Assembly: GCA_964490635.1 (NCBI GenBank)
Contig: CAZBCK010000015.1
Location: 1-20,597, forward strand
Direction: 5' to 3'
Length of the DNA stretch: 20,597 bases
Source: JAYEHC01 sp964490635
GTDB taxonomy: Bacteria > Patescibacteriota > Minisyncoccia > JAHIHE01 > JAGLIN01
The translations under genes were made by a program, and so were the position numbers. The notes under the pieces are model-generated. The model did not search any database. It was not told the DNA's origin and saw only the letters and a list, made by a program, of their open reading frames with translations. Shown here one piece after another: positions 13,675-20,338 of the stretch; the first letter of the stretch is position 1; the number at the start of each line of letters is the position of its first letter.

Positions 13675-13875
13675 TTATTTATCCACCTTCAAAACTCTCT
13701 CTTTCAAAATCGTCTTTGCTCTCGCAATAATTTTCTTTGTCTGATTTATTGAGCTATAATCTTTCAGTTGTCTGTTAGAAAGCGAAAACCTTAACTTTTT
13801 CAGCTTCTCTTTGTTTTCTCTTATTAGATTTTGCAACTGTTTATCAGATTGTTGCCTGATTTCTTTCGCTTTCAT
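13675..13875 (-). CDS. rpmC: 50S ribosomal protein L29
   Basis: L29 is a small helical hairpin protein beside the exit tunnel, next to L23. From ATG 13875 the product is 66 residues and starts MKAKEIRQQS, matching the family. The frame opens three codons earlier at 13884 (MTSMKAKE), but that ATG lies at the end of the octamer-type repeat, so I prefer the internal Met. Helical LIRENKEKLKKLRFSLSNRQL corresponds to the usual ELRxEL..LRFQxAxGQL region, followed by the RAKTILKER block. Order rplP-rpmC-rpsQ is canonical. Confidence 0.93.
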   Translation of the reverse strand: MKAKEIRQQSDKQLQNLIRENKEKLKKLRFSLSNRQLKDYSSINQTKKIIARAKTILKERVLKVDK

Positions 13876-13888
13876 AGAAGTCATTTTA

Positions 13889-13959
13889 ACATTTTAACAT
13901 ACTAACATTTTAACAAAAGTATATTGAACTCTTGTTAAAATGTTCATATGTTAAAATAA
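13889..13959. repeat. Octamer-type hairpin, rplP-rpmC spacer
   Basis: The arms 13889-13916 and 13932-13959 are complementary at about 24 of 28 positions and consist of AACATTTT / AACATAYT octamers in inverted orientation around a 15-nt loop. It is the same construction as 10539-10657 but shorter. It occupies nearly the whole spacer between the rplP stop and the rpmC start. Confidence 0.75.
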
Positions 13960-13965
13960 TTTATT

Positions 13966-14373
13966 TTATTCTTTAACAATAAACTTTACTTTAACCGGAA
14001 GTTTGTAACTAGCTCTCCGCATCGCTTCTTTTGCCACATCTTTTTCAATTCCATCCATCTCAAAAATTATTCTGCCTGGTTTTACCACTGCTGAGAAATG
14101 ATCCAGGCTTCCTTTTCCGCTTCCCATTGGAACTTCAGCTGGTTTTTTAGTAATTGGCTTGTCTGGAAAAATTCTAATCCAGATCTTACCGCCCCTCTGT
14201 ACATATCTGGTCATTGCCCGCCTTGCCGCTTCAATTTGGCGACTTGTTACCCATGATGTTTCCAACGATTTCATAGCAAAAGAGCCAAAAGAAATTGTAT
14301 TTCCTTTCTGCGCTTTTCCACGCATTCTCCCTTTCATCATCTTCCTATGTTTTACCTTCTTGGGCATTAACAT
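13966..14373 (-). CDS. rplP: 50S ribosomal protein L16
   Basis: L16 contacts the A-site tRNA elbow and organises the peptidyl transferase region. The 135-residue length is normal. MLMPKKVKHRKMMKGRMRG is the usual basic N-terminus. SFAMKSLETSWVTSRQIEAA and RRAMTRYVQRGGKIWIRIFP carry the L16 signatures, and KPAEVPMGSGKGSLDHF matches the conserved loop. Order rpsC-rplP-rpmC is canonical, and the spacer from rpsC is only 33 bp. Confidence 0.98.
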   Translation of the reverse strand: MLMPKKVKHRKMMKGRMRGKAQKGNTISFGSFAMKSLETSWVTSRQIEAARRAMTRYVQRGGKIWIRIFPDKPITKKPAEVPMGSGKGSLDHFSAVVKPGRIIFEMDGIEKDVAKEAMRRASYKLPVKVKFIVKE

Positions 14374-14406
14374 CGTAGTTCTATTTAAAAAATGTATTTA
14401 ATAAAA

Positions 14407-15054
14407 TTATTTCTCCTTTTCCTCAAAAACCTCCCCTTTATATATCCAAACTTTTATCCCAACAACTCCGTAAGTGGTATGTGCGTTAAACTTTGCAAAA
14501 TCAATATCGGCTCTCAGAGTCTGCAGTGGTATTTTTCCTTCACTCAGCCATTCAGTCCTTGCCATTTCAGCCCCATCCAACCTTCCAGCAATAGCCACTT
14601 TTATTCCCTTTACTTGCTTATTTTGCATTGTCCTCTCAATCGCCTTTTTTATAGTTCTTCTAAATGGAATCCTTCTTTCAATTTGTTCAGCCACTGATTG
14701 CGCAACTAACTTCGCGCTGGTTTCAAAATTCCTTATTTCAATTATATTAACTTTCACTTCAACTTTTTCCTTTATTATTTTCGCGATTTCTTTTCTTAGC
14801 TCTTCAGCTTCGGTTCCTCCTCTTCCTATTATGATTCCGGGTCTGGCTGAATGTATATTAACAACTACACTGTTTGACGATCTTTCAATAACAATATCAT
14901 CAACTGCCGCTTTCAAAAGTCTTTTTTTTAAATATTCACGCAATTCAACATCATTTCTCAGATATTGACTATATTTATTACTGCTAAACCACTTTGACTT
15001 CCAATCTCTGATAACACCTAATCTATACAAAAATGGATTTACTTTTTTCCCCAT
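14407..15054 (-). CDS. rpsC: 30S ribosomal protein S3
   Basis: S3 sits at the mRNA entry channel and takes part in mRNA unwinding. The 215-residue protein starts MGKKVNPFLYRLGVIRDWKS. A type II KH domain is visible, with RPGIIIGRGGTEAEELRKEI around 71-90; the GRGG loop corresponds to GxxG. The C-terminal domain contains RRTIKKAIERTMQ, GIKVAIAGRLDGAEMARTEW and TLRADIDFAKFNAHTTYGVV, the S3 signature. It follows rplV by only 12 bp, so the two are probably translationally coupled. Confidence 0.98.
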   Translation of the reverse strand: MGKKVNPFLYRLGVIRDWKSKWFSSNKYSQYLRNDVELREYLKKRLLKAAVDDIVIERSSNSVVVNIHSARPGIIIGRGGTEAEELRKEIAKIIKEKVEVKVNIIEIRNFETSAKLVAQSVAEQIERRIPFRRTIKKAIERTMQNKQVKGIKVAIAGRLDGAEMARTEWLSEGKIPLQTLRADIDFAKFNAHTTYGVVGIKVWIYKGEVFEEKEK

Positions 15055-15066
15055 GATTATTATATT

Positions 15067-15576
15067 TTATATTTTAGTTTCTACTTTTTTATCGTCTTTT
15101 TCTGCTTCAGTTTTTTCTAATGATTCTTTGGATTCATTCTTCTTGACACCATCCACTGTTTCAATATTAGCGACTTCTTTCTTTCTACCTTCCGAAATTT
15201 TTTCTTTTTCTGCTTTTACATCTTCCGCTTCAATTGTTTTTCTTATCACCTCACCCAATATAACCGTCACACAACTTGTTCTTTTGTTTATTCTTGCGGC
15301 TCGCCCCATTGCTCTCGGTCTCCATCTTTTCATTGTTTGACCTTCATTTATAAATATTTCTGAAATATATAAATTATCTTCGTTTAAACTAAAATTATTC
15401 TTTGCGTTAGCAACCGCTGAATTTATTAGTTTTAGAATCGGATTTGTTGATTTCTTATTTAAAAATTCAAGTTGTTTTCTTGCTTCATCAATATTCATTT
15501 TCCTCACCAAACCAGCGACCAATCTTACTTTTCTTGGCGATATCCTTAAACGATTTAGATGCGCTTTAACTTCCAT
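15067..15576 (-). CDS. rplV: 50S ribosomal protein L22 with long acidic/basic C-terminal tail
   Basis: L22 reaches into the polypeptide exit tunnel with a beta hairpin while its globular domain lies at the tunnel exit. The core is residues 1-112: RLRISPRKVRLVAGLVRKM, LINSAVANAKNNF, then the hairpin region EGQTMKRWRPRAMGRAARIN and SCVTVILGE. The family is about 110 residues; here 169. The extra 57 residues are Lys/Glu-rich and low-complexity (VKAEKEKISEGRKKE..., ending DDKKVETKI), probably disordered. It follows the 68-codon unknown gene by 37 bp, whereas rpsS is its usual neighbour. Confidence 0.97.
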   Translation of the reverse strand: MEVKAHLNRLRISPRKVRLVAGLVRKMNIDEARKQLEFLNKKSTNPILKLINSAVANAKNNFSLNEDNLYISEIFINEGQTMKRWRPRAMGRAARINKRTSCVTVILGEVIRKTIEAEDVKAEKEKISEGRKKEVANIETVDGVKKNESKESLEKTEAEKDDKKVETKI

Positions 15577-15613
15577 TGTTGTTTTTTAAAAAATCTAATA
15601 AATTATATTTTTT

Positions 15614-15820
15614 TTAATTTTGATCTGCACTTCTTTTTAACATTTGCTCATCCAATAACGCTCCTATAAAAGCATCATGATAATCTTCATAATACCACAA
15701 CTCTGATTCATGAATTTCAACAGCAGATTCGCCCGGACCAGGAAGTACTTCTACCATACCATCATCTCTGCGCTCAACAACTAACAATCCTATATTTTTA
15801 AACTCGCCAGTTAATGTCAT
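15614..15820 (-). CDS. Small acidic unknown protein between rpsS and rplV
   Basis: I do not recognise this 68-residue product. It is strongly acidic (GMVEVLPGPGESAVEIHESE, then LWYYEDYHDAF) in a cluster of very basic proteins. The first half looks like beta strands (FKNIGLLVVERRDDGMVEVL) and the second helical (AFIGALLDEQMLKRSAD). There is no Cys, signal peptide or membrane segment. It lies 37 bp before rplV and 50 bp after the assembly gap, so its distance from rpsS is unknown. The ATG start and operon orientation make a real gene plausible, but shortness and the nearby gap lower confidence. Confidence 0.6.
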   Translation of the reverse strand: MTLTGEFKNIGLLVVERRDDGMVEVLPGPGESAVEIHESELWYYEDYHDAFIGALLDEQMLKRSADQN

Positions 15821-15870
15821 AACTAAAACTTCGGGTTTAATCTCTCGTTTTTCCTTTCCAAGATTTTTTT

Positions 15871-15970
15871 NNNNNNNNNNNNNNNNNNNNNNNNNNNNNN
15901 NNNNNNNNNNNNNNNNNNNNNNNNNNNNNNNNNNNNNNNNNNNNNNNNNNNNNNNNNNNNNNNNNNNNNN
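15871..15970. other. Assembly gap of 100 N
   Basis: Exactly 100 N separate the 68-codon gene from rpsS. A round number usually denotes a scaffold join of unknown length. The left flank ends in a T-run. Because many neighbouring spacers contain dispersed repeats, one may have caused the break. The true rpsS-rplV distance, and whether more coding sequence lies here, cannot be read. Confidence 0.98.
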
Positions 15971-15990
15971 AATGAGTTAAAATTTTTGTT

Positions 15991-16284
15991 TTATTTGCTC
16001 CCCGCTTTCTTCTCTATATCTTTCTGCATTTTACCGCCGTGCCTCACAAACTTTTTAGTCGGAGAAAATTCACCGAGCTTATGCCCGACCATATCTTCAG
16101 AAACAGAAACTTCAATATGCGTTTTTCCATTATGCACTCCAAAAGTAAACCCAACCATTTCCGGCGATATCGTAGAATTTCTCGCCCAGGTTTTAATTAC
16201 CGTCTTATCACCAGATTTTAGGCTTTTAGTTTTCTTGAGAAGTTTTTCGTCCACATAAGGACCCTTCTTTAACGACCTTGACAT
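15991..16284 (-). CDS. rpsS: 30S ribosomal protein S19
   Basis: S19 is a head protein of the small subunit, binding 16S rRNA with S13 near the A site. The 97-residue length is typical. It begins MSRSLKKGPYVDEKLLKK and carries the signature block TFGVHNGKTHIEVSVSEDMVG then HKLGEFSPTKKFVRHGGK. It is 36 bp from rplB, in canonical order. Downstream the assembly gap begins after about 20 bp. Confidence 0.98.
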   Translation of the reverse strand: MSRSLKKGPYVDEKLLKKTKSLKSGDKTVIKTWARNSTISPEMVGFTFGVHNGKTHIEVSVSEDMVGHKLGEFSPTKKFVRHGGKMQKDIEKKAGSK

Positions 16285-16320
16285 AAGATATATTATTAAA
16301 CTATTCTATTACTAAATTAT

Positions 16321-17157
16321 TTATTCCGTCGTTTCCTCTTTCTTCTTTTTGTATATATTGAACCTCTTATTTTTCTTTCTGGTTTTTACTCCCAATGCCG
16401 GCTTGCCCCACGGTGTCTTTGGATGCTTCAATCCAATCGGCTGTTTTCCTTCTCCGCCTCCATGAGGATGATCCACAGGATTCATAGCGCTTCCTCTAAC
16501 CTGCGGCCGTCTTCCCATCCATCTTGATCTTCCTGCTTTACCTATTACAACTTTATTATGATCAGTATTACTAATTTGTCCTATGGTCGCATAAGAATCT
16601 TCCGGAATTATTCTAACATTTCCGGATGGCAAACCAATATGCGCAAACCCGCTTTCTATCGCTTTTAGTTTCACATAAGCTCCCGCCGATCTTGCCATTT
16701 GCCCGCCTTTTCCGGGAATCATTTCAAGATTACAAACACTTGTTCCTATTGGAATTTTCTTAAGCGGCAGTCTGTTTCCAACCTTAATCGGAGCTTTTTG
16801 GGAAACAATGATCTTGTCGTCTTTTTTCAAACCTTCCTGCGCAACAATATATCTTTTCTCTCCATCAGCATAAGCGAGTAAAGCGATAAAAGATGTTCTG
16901 TTCGGATCATATTCAATCGCTTGAACTTTCGCAGGAATATCAATTTTATTCATTTTAAAATCAATAACTCTATATTTTCTTTTCACTCCACCACCCCGAT
17001 GTCTTGTCGTAATCTTTCCAGCTCTTCCTCTTCCCATTTTACTTGTTTTTGCTCTCAGTAATTTTTTCTCCGGTTTTTTCTTATCAAGACCGGAGAAATC
17101 AGTTACACTCATTCCTCTTCTTCCCGGCGATGTTGGTTTATATTTCTTTACTGGCAT
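16321..17157 (-). CDS. rplB: 50S ribosomal protein L2
   Basis: L2 is a primary 23S rRNA binder needed for subunit association and peptidyl transferase activity. At 278 residues it has the usual length. Present are GKITTRHRGGGVKRKYRVID (about 48-67), IPIGTSVCNLEMIPGKGGQM, ARSAGAYVKL and the C-terminal signature MNPVDHPHGGGEGK (225-238) with the conserved His230. The tail RKKNKRFNIYKKKKEETTE ends acidic. It follows rplW across a 229-bp spacer that is mostly a repeat element, whereas these genes are normally nearly adjacent. Confidence 0.98.
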   Translation of the reverse strand: MPVKKYKPTSPGRRGMSVTDFSGLDKKKPEKKLLRAKTSKMGRGRAGKITTRHRGGGVKRKYRVIDFKMNKIDIPAKVQAIEYDPNRTSFIALLAYADGEKRYIVAQEGLKKDDKIIVSQKAPIKVGNRLPLKKIPIGTSVCNLEMIPGKGGQMARSAGAYVKLKAIESGFAHIGLPSGNVRIIPEDSYATIGQISNTDHNKVVIGKAGRSRWMGRRPQVRGSAMNPVDHPHGGGEGKQPIGLKHPKTPWGKPALGVKTRKKNKRFNIYKKKKEETTE

Positions 17158-17209
17158 AGGATTATATTTAAACTATTCTGTTTTTTAATTATAAACGCAT
17201 AATTTTTAC

Positions 17210-17366
17210 TGTCATTGCGAGCGAAGTGAAGCGATAGCGGAACGAAGCACGACAACCCCATAACTACGCGCGAAGATTTTAAATAAGAGATTGCAAAGTT
17301 TATCCCGTACTTAATACGGAATCGCCTTCTTGCAAACTGCGTTCGCTCGGGCTTCTCGCAATGACA
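17210..17366. repeat. 157-bp inverted-repeat element, rplW-rplB spacer
   Basis: The ends TGTCATTGCGAG (17210-17221) and CTCGCAATGACA (17355-17366) are perfect 12-bp inverted repeats. They are followed inward by GCGAAG-rich sequence on the left and ACTGCGTTCGCTCGGGCTTC on the right. The right end recurs, with three or four changes, as a solitary fragment at 19163-19193. The element ends 20 bp from the rplW stop and is distinctly richer in GC than its surroundings. Confidence 0.82.
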
Positions 17367-17386
17367 CATTGTAATTCAATAGCAAT

Positions 17387-17899
17387 CTATTTCGTCTCCT
17401 TCATCACATCAATCTTATTCCCTTTTGCCAATGTAACCACCGCTTTTTTATATCCGCTTTTGATTCCAGGAACACCTTTAAATCTTTTTGGCTTTGATGG
17501 AACTTTTACAATATTTACACTTTTTACTACAACCCCATATAAATTCCGGATTGCTTTTTTTATTTCTATTTTATTCGCAGACGGCGAAACCACAAAAATA
17601 TACTTTCCTTTACTTTCAAGATTAAACGCTTTTTCTGAAACATGCGGTTTTCTGATTATTTCAAAATGATGAACCGGTATTTTTTCCTTCGCTATTTTCT
17701 TTACTTTTGAAACTGCTTTTTCTTTTTTCTTATCGTTTTTTTTACTATCTTTTTTCTTTATCTCCTGTTTTCCTGTTTTTTTACCTTCCTCTTTCTTTTT
17801 ATCCTTTTTCTTCACTTCTTTGCCTTTATCTACAATCCTACCTTTGTTTTCTTTCTCTTCGTCTTTCGGCTTTTTTAAAATTTTATTTAAAATACTCAT
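17387..17899 (-). CDS. rplW: 50S ribosomal protein L23 with long Lys-rich N-terminal extension
   Basis: L23 sits at the tunnel exit and is the docking site for trigger factor and SRP. The family core occupies about residues 79-168: FEIIRKPHVSEKAFNLESKG, KYIFVVSPSANKIEIKKAIR, then NLYGVVVKSVNIVKVPSKPK and GYKKAVVTLAKGNKIDV. The protein has 170 residues against about 95-100 usually. The excess is an N-terminal low-complexity Lys/Glu/Asp segment (about 1-77). The start is not certain: an internal start would leave the core alone, but the frame is continuous and the segment ends smoothly into the core, so I keep the upstream ATG. Confidence 0.94.
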   Translation of the reverse strand: MSILNKILKKPKDEEKENKGRIVDKGKEVKKKDKKKEEGKKTGKQEIKKKDSKKNDKKKEKAVSKVKKIAKEKIPVHHFEIIRKPHVSEKAFNLESKGKYIFVVSPSANKIEIKKAIRNLYGVVVKSVNIVKVPSKPKRFKGVPGIKSGYKKAVVTLAKGNKIDVMKETK

Positions 17900-17975
17900 T
17901 ACTATAATATTATATAATTTATATACCTCAGTATTGTCATTTCTACACTGAATTAAATCTTATACAAACCGTACT

Positions 17976-18144
17976 TGTTATTCCTGCAGAAACAGGAATC
18001 CAGATGAAATTTCATCAACCATTATTTTATAACAAAAGTATTGTAAACAAATCAGAAGTAATGCTTGATAATATTTCAACTGTTATAATAATATTCACAG
18101 TTTGAAGATATTGCATCTGGATTCCTGCCTCCGCAGGAATGACA
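17976..18144. repeat. 169-bp MITE-like element, rplD-rplW spacer (copy 2)
   Basis: The second copy of the 12036-12205 element is in the same orientation and about 80% identical, including the interior AACAAAAGTAT, AGAAGTAATG and TAATATTTCAACTGTT. The ends are TGTTATTCCTGC and GCAGGAATGACA, with TIRs continuing through CCAGATG and CATCTGG. It fills most of the 265-bp spacer between rplD and rplW. Confidence 0.9.
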
Positions 18145-18164
18145 GAGGATGCAATAAATTCTAA

Positions 18165-18794
18165 TTACATCTTATAAGTTTCCCCAATCCTCTCAATTCC
18201 CTTCTTATCAATAACCAACATCTTGTTTTTCAACAAGTCAACAACATTCAAAGAATCACTGGCGATCATTGAAGTTTTTTGAATATTCTTGACCGAATTG
18301 AAAACGCTATCATTTTTTTTATTCATTGAAATCAAAACTTTTCCGCTCAACGGCAGTTTGCTTAAAATATCTTTCATTTTTTTCGTGGAAGTTTTTTCCA
18401 GTTTTATATTTTCCACAACTACCAATTCCTTATCTCTCAGTTTTCCTGATAAAACCATAAACAACGCTTTTGTCTTCATTTTTTTATTGATCATTTTGCT
18501 GAAATTCCGATCGCTCGTCGGTCCGAATGTCACTCCCCCGCCTTTCCAAAGCGGAGACCTGCTAGATCCGTGCCTCGCTCTTCCCGTTCCTTTTTGCTTC
18601 CACGGCTTTTTCCCCCCGCCCCGCACTTCGCCCTTGTCTTTCGTATCCGCCAAAACCTGCCTCGCGTTCGCCATCTGCGCCACCACCGCCTGATGTACCA
18701 AATCGTCAACCAACTCCACGCCAAAAACACTCTCCGGCAATTCCACCTCGCCCGTTTCTTTCCCTTCTGAATTATATAGTTTAGTTTTTAGCAT
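18165..18794 (-). CDS. rplD: 50S ribosomal protein L4
   Basis: L4 lines the exit tunnel with an extended loop and in E. coli autoregulates the S10 operon. I choose ATG 18794, giving 209 residues beginning MLKTKLYNSEGKE, which fits the family. A Shine-Dalgarno-like AAGGA lies 6 nt upstream. The frame also opens at 18809 (MTRNI...), but that ATG falls in a GTCATTCC repeat end. The tunnel loop region VRGGGKKPWKQKGTGRARHG and SSRSPLWKGGGVTFGP is intact. The C-terminal half has DKELVVVENIKLEKTSTKKM and VLISMNKKNDSV. Order rplC-rplD-rplW is canonical. Confidence 0.96.
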   Translation of the reverse strand: MLKTKLYNSEGKETGEVELPESVFGVELVDDLVHQAVVAQMANARQVLADTKDKGEVRGGGKKPWKQKGTGRARHGSSRSPLWKGGGVTFGPTSDRNFSKMINKKMKTKALFMVLSGKLRDKELVVVENIKLEKTSTKKMKDILSKLPLSGKVLISMNKKNDSVFNSVKNIQKTSMIASDSLNVVDLLKNKMLVIDKKGIERIGETYKM

Positions 18795-18798
18795 AATA

Positions 18799-18805
18799 TT
18801 CCTTG
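18799..18805 (-). promoter_or_regulatory. Shine-Dalgarno-like site that decides the rplD start
   Basis: Read on the minus strand the sequence before ATG 18794 is GACAAGGAATATT. AAGGA is spaced about 5-6 nt from the start codon. It is one of the few recognisable ribosome-binding sites in the window, and it seems to be supplied by the end of a GTCATTCC-type repeat. It favours 18794 over the upstream ATG at 18809. Confidence 0.5.
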
Positions 18806-19027
18806 TCATTCCTGTTATTCTAATTATAATAAGAAGTAAAATGATTTAACTTTAAATTCTTTTTCTATTTTCTGTTTTACTAATAAAATAAATTGCTAAA
18901 CAAGCAAAAAGATAAAATTTCAAAACAACTAAAATAAAAAATGGAATTGGCAGAACATATTGAATTAAAAAAATTAATTCTTCCTCACTTCTTGCACTGC
19001 TAAACTGACACATATTTTTTTGCTGTT

Positions 19028-19050
19028 GGTTCAGGTCTCTGACCTGAACC
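19028..19050. repeat. Perfect hairpin GGTTCAGGT-ACCTGAACC
   Basis: Nine-base perfect arms surround a CTCTG loop. On the plus strand the stem is followed by TTTTATTT, which looks like an intrinsic terminator, but there is no plus-strand gene to end. On the minus strand, the direction of the operon, no T-run follows. GTTGGTT and AACCAAC (19025-19031, 19075-19081) give a weak outer pairing. Confidence 0.6.
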
Positions 19051-19162
19051 TTTTATTTCTTGAAAGCGTATTATAACCAACTATCAATTTTAAGCGACTT
19101 GACATTAATTCAATATCTCTAATTCAAATCCCTATGAATGATATAAGTTTTTAGACTAGACT

Positions 19163-19193
19163 ACTGCGTTCATTCAGGCTTCTCGTAATGACA
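19163..19193. repeat. Solitary end of the TGTCATTGCGAG-family element
   Basis: The 31 bases ACTGCGTTCATTCAGGCTTC... ending TAATGACA match the right end of the element at 17210-17366 with about four differences. No left end of the same family is seen in the spacer, so this is a truncated or decayed copy just downstream of rplC. Confidence 0.65.
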
Positions 19194-19207
19194 GTGAAAT
19201 TTATATT

Positions 19208-19858
19208 CTACAACTTCCCAACCACTCTCACTAACACCCCGTTATGTCCCGGCACCGCTCCTTTTATTATCAACAAATTTTCCTCTTTGTCAACCCCCAC
19301 AACTTCTAATCCCAACTGAGTGGTTTGAACTCCGCCCATTCTTCCCGCCATTTTTCTTCCTTTGATCACATGTTCCGGATAAGCGCTGCCAATTGATCCC
19401 GGTTTTCTGTTACTGTGTTTCTGTCCATGCGACGCTTGCCCGCATTTAAATCCGTGCCTTTTCATCACTCCCTGAAATCCTTTCGCTTTTGAAATTCCCG
19501 ATATTTTTATTTTATCGCCAACTTCAAAAACGGAAACATCTATTTTATCACCCAATTTATACTCTGTTTTTTCTTTTTCCTCGTTATTTTTTCCTACGCC
19601 ATTTTTATCTAATCTAAATTCTTTCAAATATCTAAATTTTCCCAAATCTTTCAAATGTCCGGATAAAGGTTTATTAATCTTCTTCTTTTCTAAATATCCA
19701 ATTTGAACCGCCTGATAACCATCTTTTTCTTCGTTTCTTATTTGAGACACAACACAAGGACCCGCTTCAATCAAAGTCACTGGGACAACTTTTCTGCCAT
19801 TTTCATCATCTTTGAAAACTTGGCTCATTCCTATTTTTTTTCCGAGAATAAATTTCAT
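19208..19858 (-). CDS. rplC: 50S ribosomal protein L3
   Basis: L3 is an early 23S rRNA binder that reaches the peptidyl transferase centre. The 216 residues are in the normal range. It starts MKFILGKKIGMSQVF, the standard N-terminus. The conserved central region is SGISKAKGFQGVMKRHGFKC then GQASHGQKHSNRKPGSIGSA, followed by GRKMAGRMGGVQTTQLGLEVV and the end KGAVPGHNGVLVRV. A charged insertion (KNNEEKEKTEYKLGD) lies mid-protein. It follows rpsJ after a 511-bp spacer carrying two elements. Confidence 0.98.
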   Translation of the reverse strand: MKFILGKKIGMSQVFKDDENGRKVVPVTLIEAGPCVVSQIRNEEKDGYQAVQIGYLEKKKINKPLSGHLKDLGKFRYLKEFRLDKNGVGKNNEEKEKTEYKLGDKIDVSVFEVGDKIKISGISKAKGFQGVMKRHGFKCGQASHGQKHSNRKPGSIGSAYPEHVIKGRKMAGRMGGVQTTQLGLEVVGVDKEENLLIIKGAVPGHNGVLVRVVGKL

Positions 19859-19884
19859 ATAATGTAATAAATTATTCTAAAGTT

Positions 19885-20051
19885 TGTCATTTCGACTGGA
19901 GCGAAGTGAGGTACGAACGAGCGAAATAGAGAAATCTGTAAACGCAATTATACCTGCTTTTAAAAATAGTTTTAGCAACACATTTTATCCACTCACAGAT
20001 TCCTCCATTCCATTTCGCTCCTATCGTCGCTTCATTCCAGTCGAAATGACA
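19885..20051. repeat. 167-bp inverted-repeat element, rpsJ-rplC spacer
   Basis: The left end TGTCATTTCGACTGGAGCGA and the complement of the right end, TGTCATTTCGACTGGAATGA, match strongly and remain alignable for about 55 bp, through GAGCGAAAT and AATCTG. The right-end sequence is shared with the element at 13529-13661. A 95-codon plus-strand frame covers it but is explained by the repeat. Confidence 0.88.
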
Positions 20052-20225
20052 ATGCAGTTTCACACAAACAAAAAATCAGATAATTCAACCAATTACAACC
20101 GTTTTTACCCGATTTATAAATTGGCTAATTCAGTATGCTTATTAGCACTTTTACTGAAACTTCTATTTTAGAAACTCAGTAATAAACACTTAAACTAGCA
20201 TCTTTTAAATTATTAACAACTTGGT
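20052..20225. other. AT-rich DNA between two elements in the rpsJ-rplC spacer
   Basis: These 174 bp lie between the 167-bp and 113-bp elements. I see no gene, promoter of good quality, or terminator. Together with the elements it makes the rpsJ-rplC spacer 511 bp, the longest in the ribosomal cluster. Confidence 0.5.
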
Positions 20226-20338
20226 TGTCATTCCTGCAAAAGCAGGAATCCACTATTACAATTTATTTTTACTATTCAGCACTTGGCTTCTCGTAAAATA
20301 AATTATAATAGTGGATTCCCATTTTCACGGGAATGACA
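20226..20338. repeat. 113-bp MITE-like element, rpsJ-rplC spacer (second copy of 4313-4426 type)
   Basis: The left end TGTCATTCCTGCAAAAGCAG then GAATCCACTATTA is the complement of the right end to about 33 bp with few mismatches (right-end complement TGTCATTCCCGTGAAAATGG, then GAATCCACTATTA). The left 42 bases match the element at 4313-4426 with about five changes. It ends 31 bp from the rpsJ stop. Confidence 0.88.

Larger units (their letters stand above)
18810..19207. other. Long rplC-rplD spacer with repeat remnants
   Basis: These 398 bp have no defensible ORF. They hold a TGTCATTCCTG end near 18804-18814, a 9-bp-arm hairpin at 19028-19050 and a solitary right end of the 17210-17366 family at 19163-19193. 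The remainder is AT-rich and I see nothing further in it. In most bacteria rplC and rplD are only a few bases apart, so the spacer is unusually long. Confidence 0.65.

Noticed and set aside
14474..14968. Plus-strand frame of 164 codons opposite rpsC
   Set aside because: It lies wholly within the S3 gene on the other strand, has no recognisable domain, and its Leu/Ser/Phe-rich text is what an antisense frame of a Lys/Glu-rich gene gives.
18289..18693. Plus-strand frame of 134 codons opposite rplD
   Set aside because: It is antisense to a confidently identified L4 gene and shows no family resemblance.
19028..19050. Intrinsic terminator reading on the plus strand
   Set aside because: Stem and T-run look right, but there is no plus-strand gene upstream; it is reported only as a hairpin.
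19884..20171. Plus-strand frame of 95 codons in the rpsJ-rplC spacer
   Set aside because: Most of it covers the inverted-repeat element at 19885-20051, and the remaining text has no recognisable motif.
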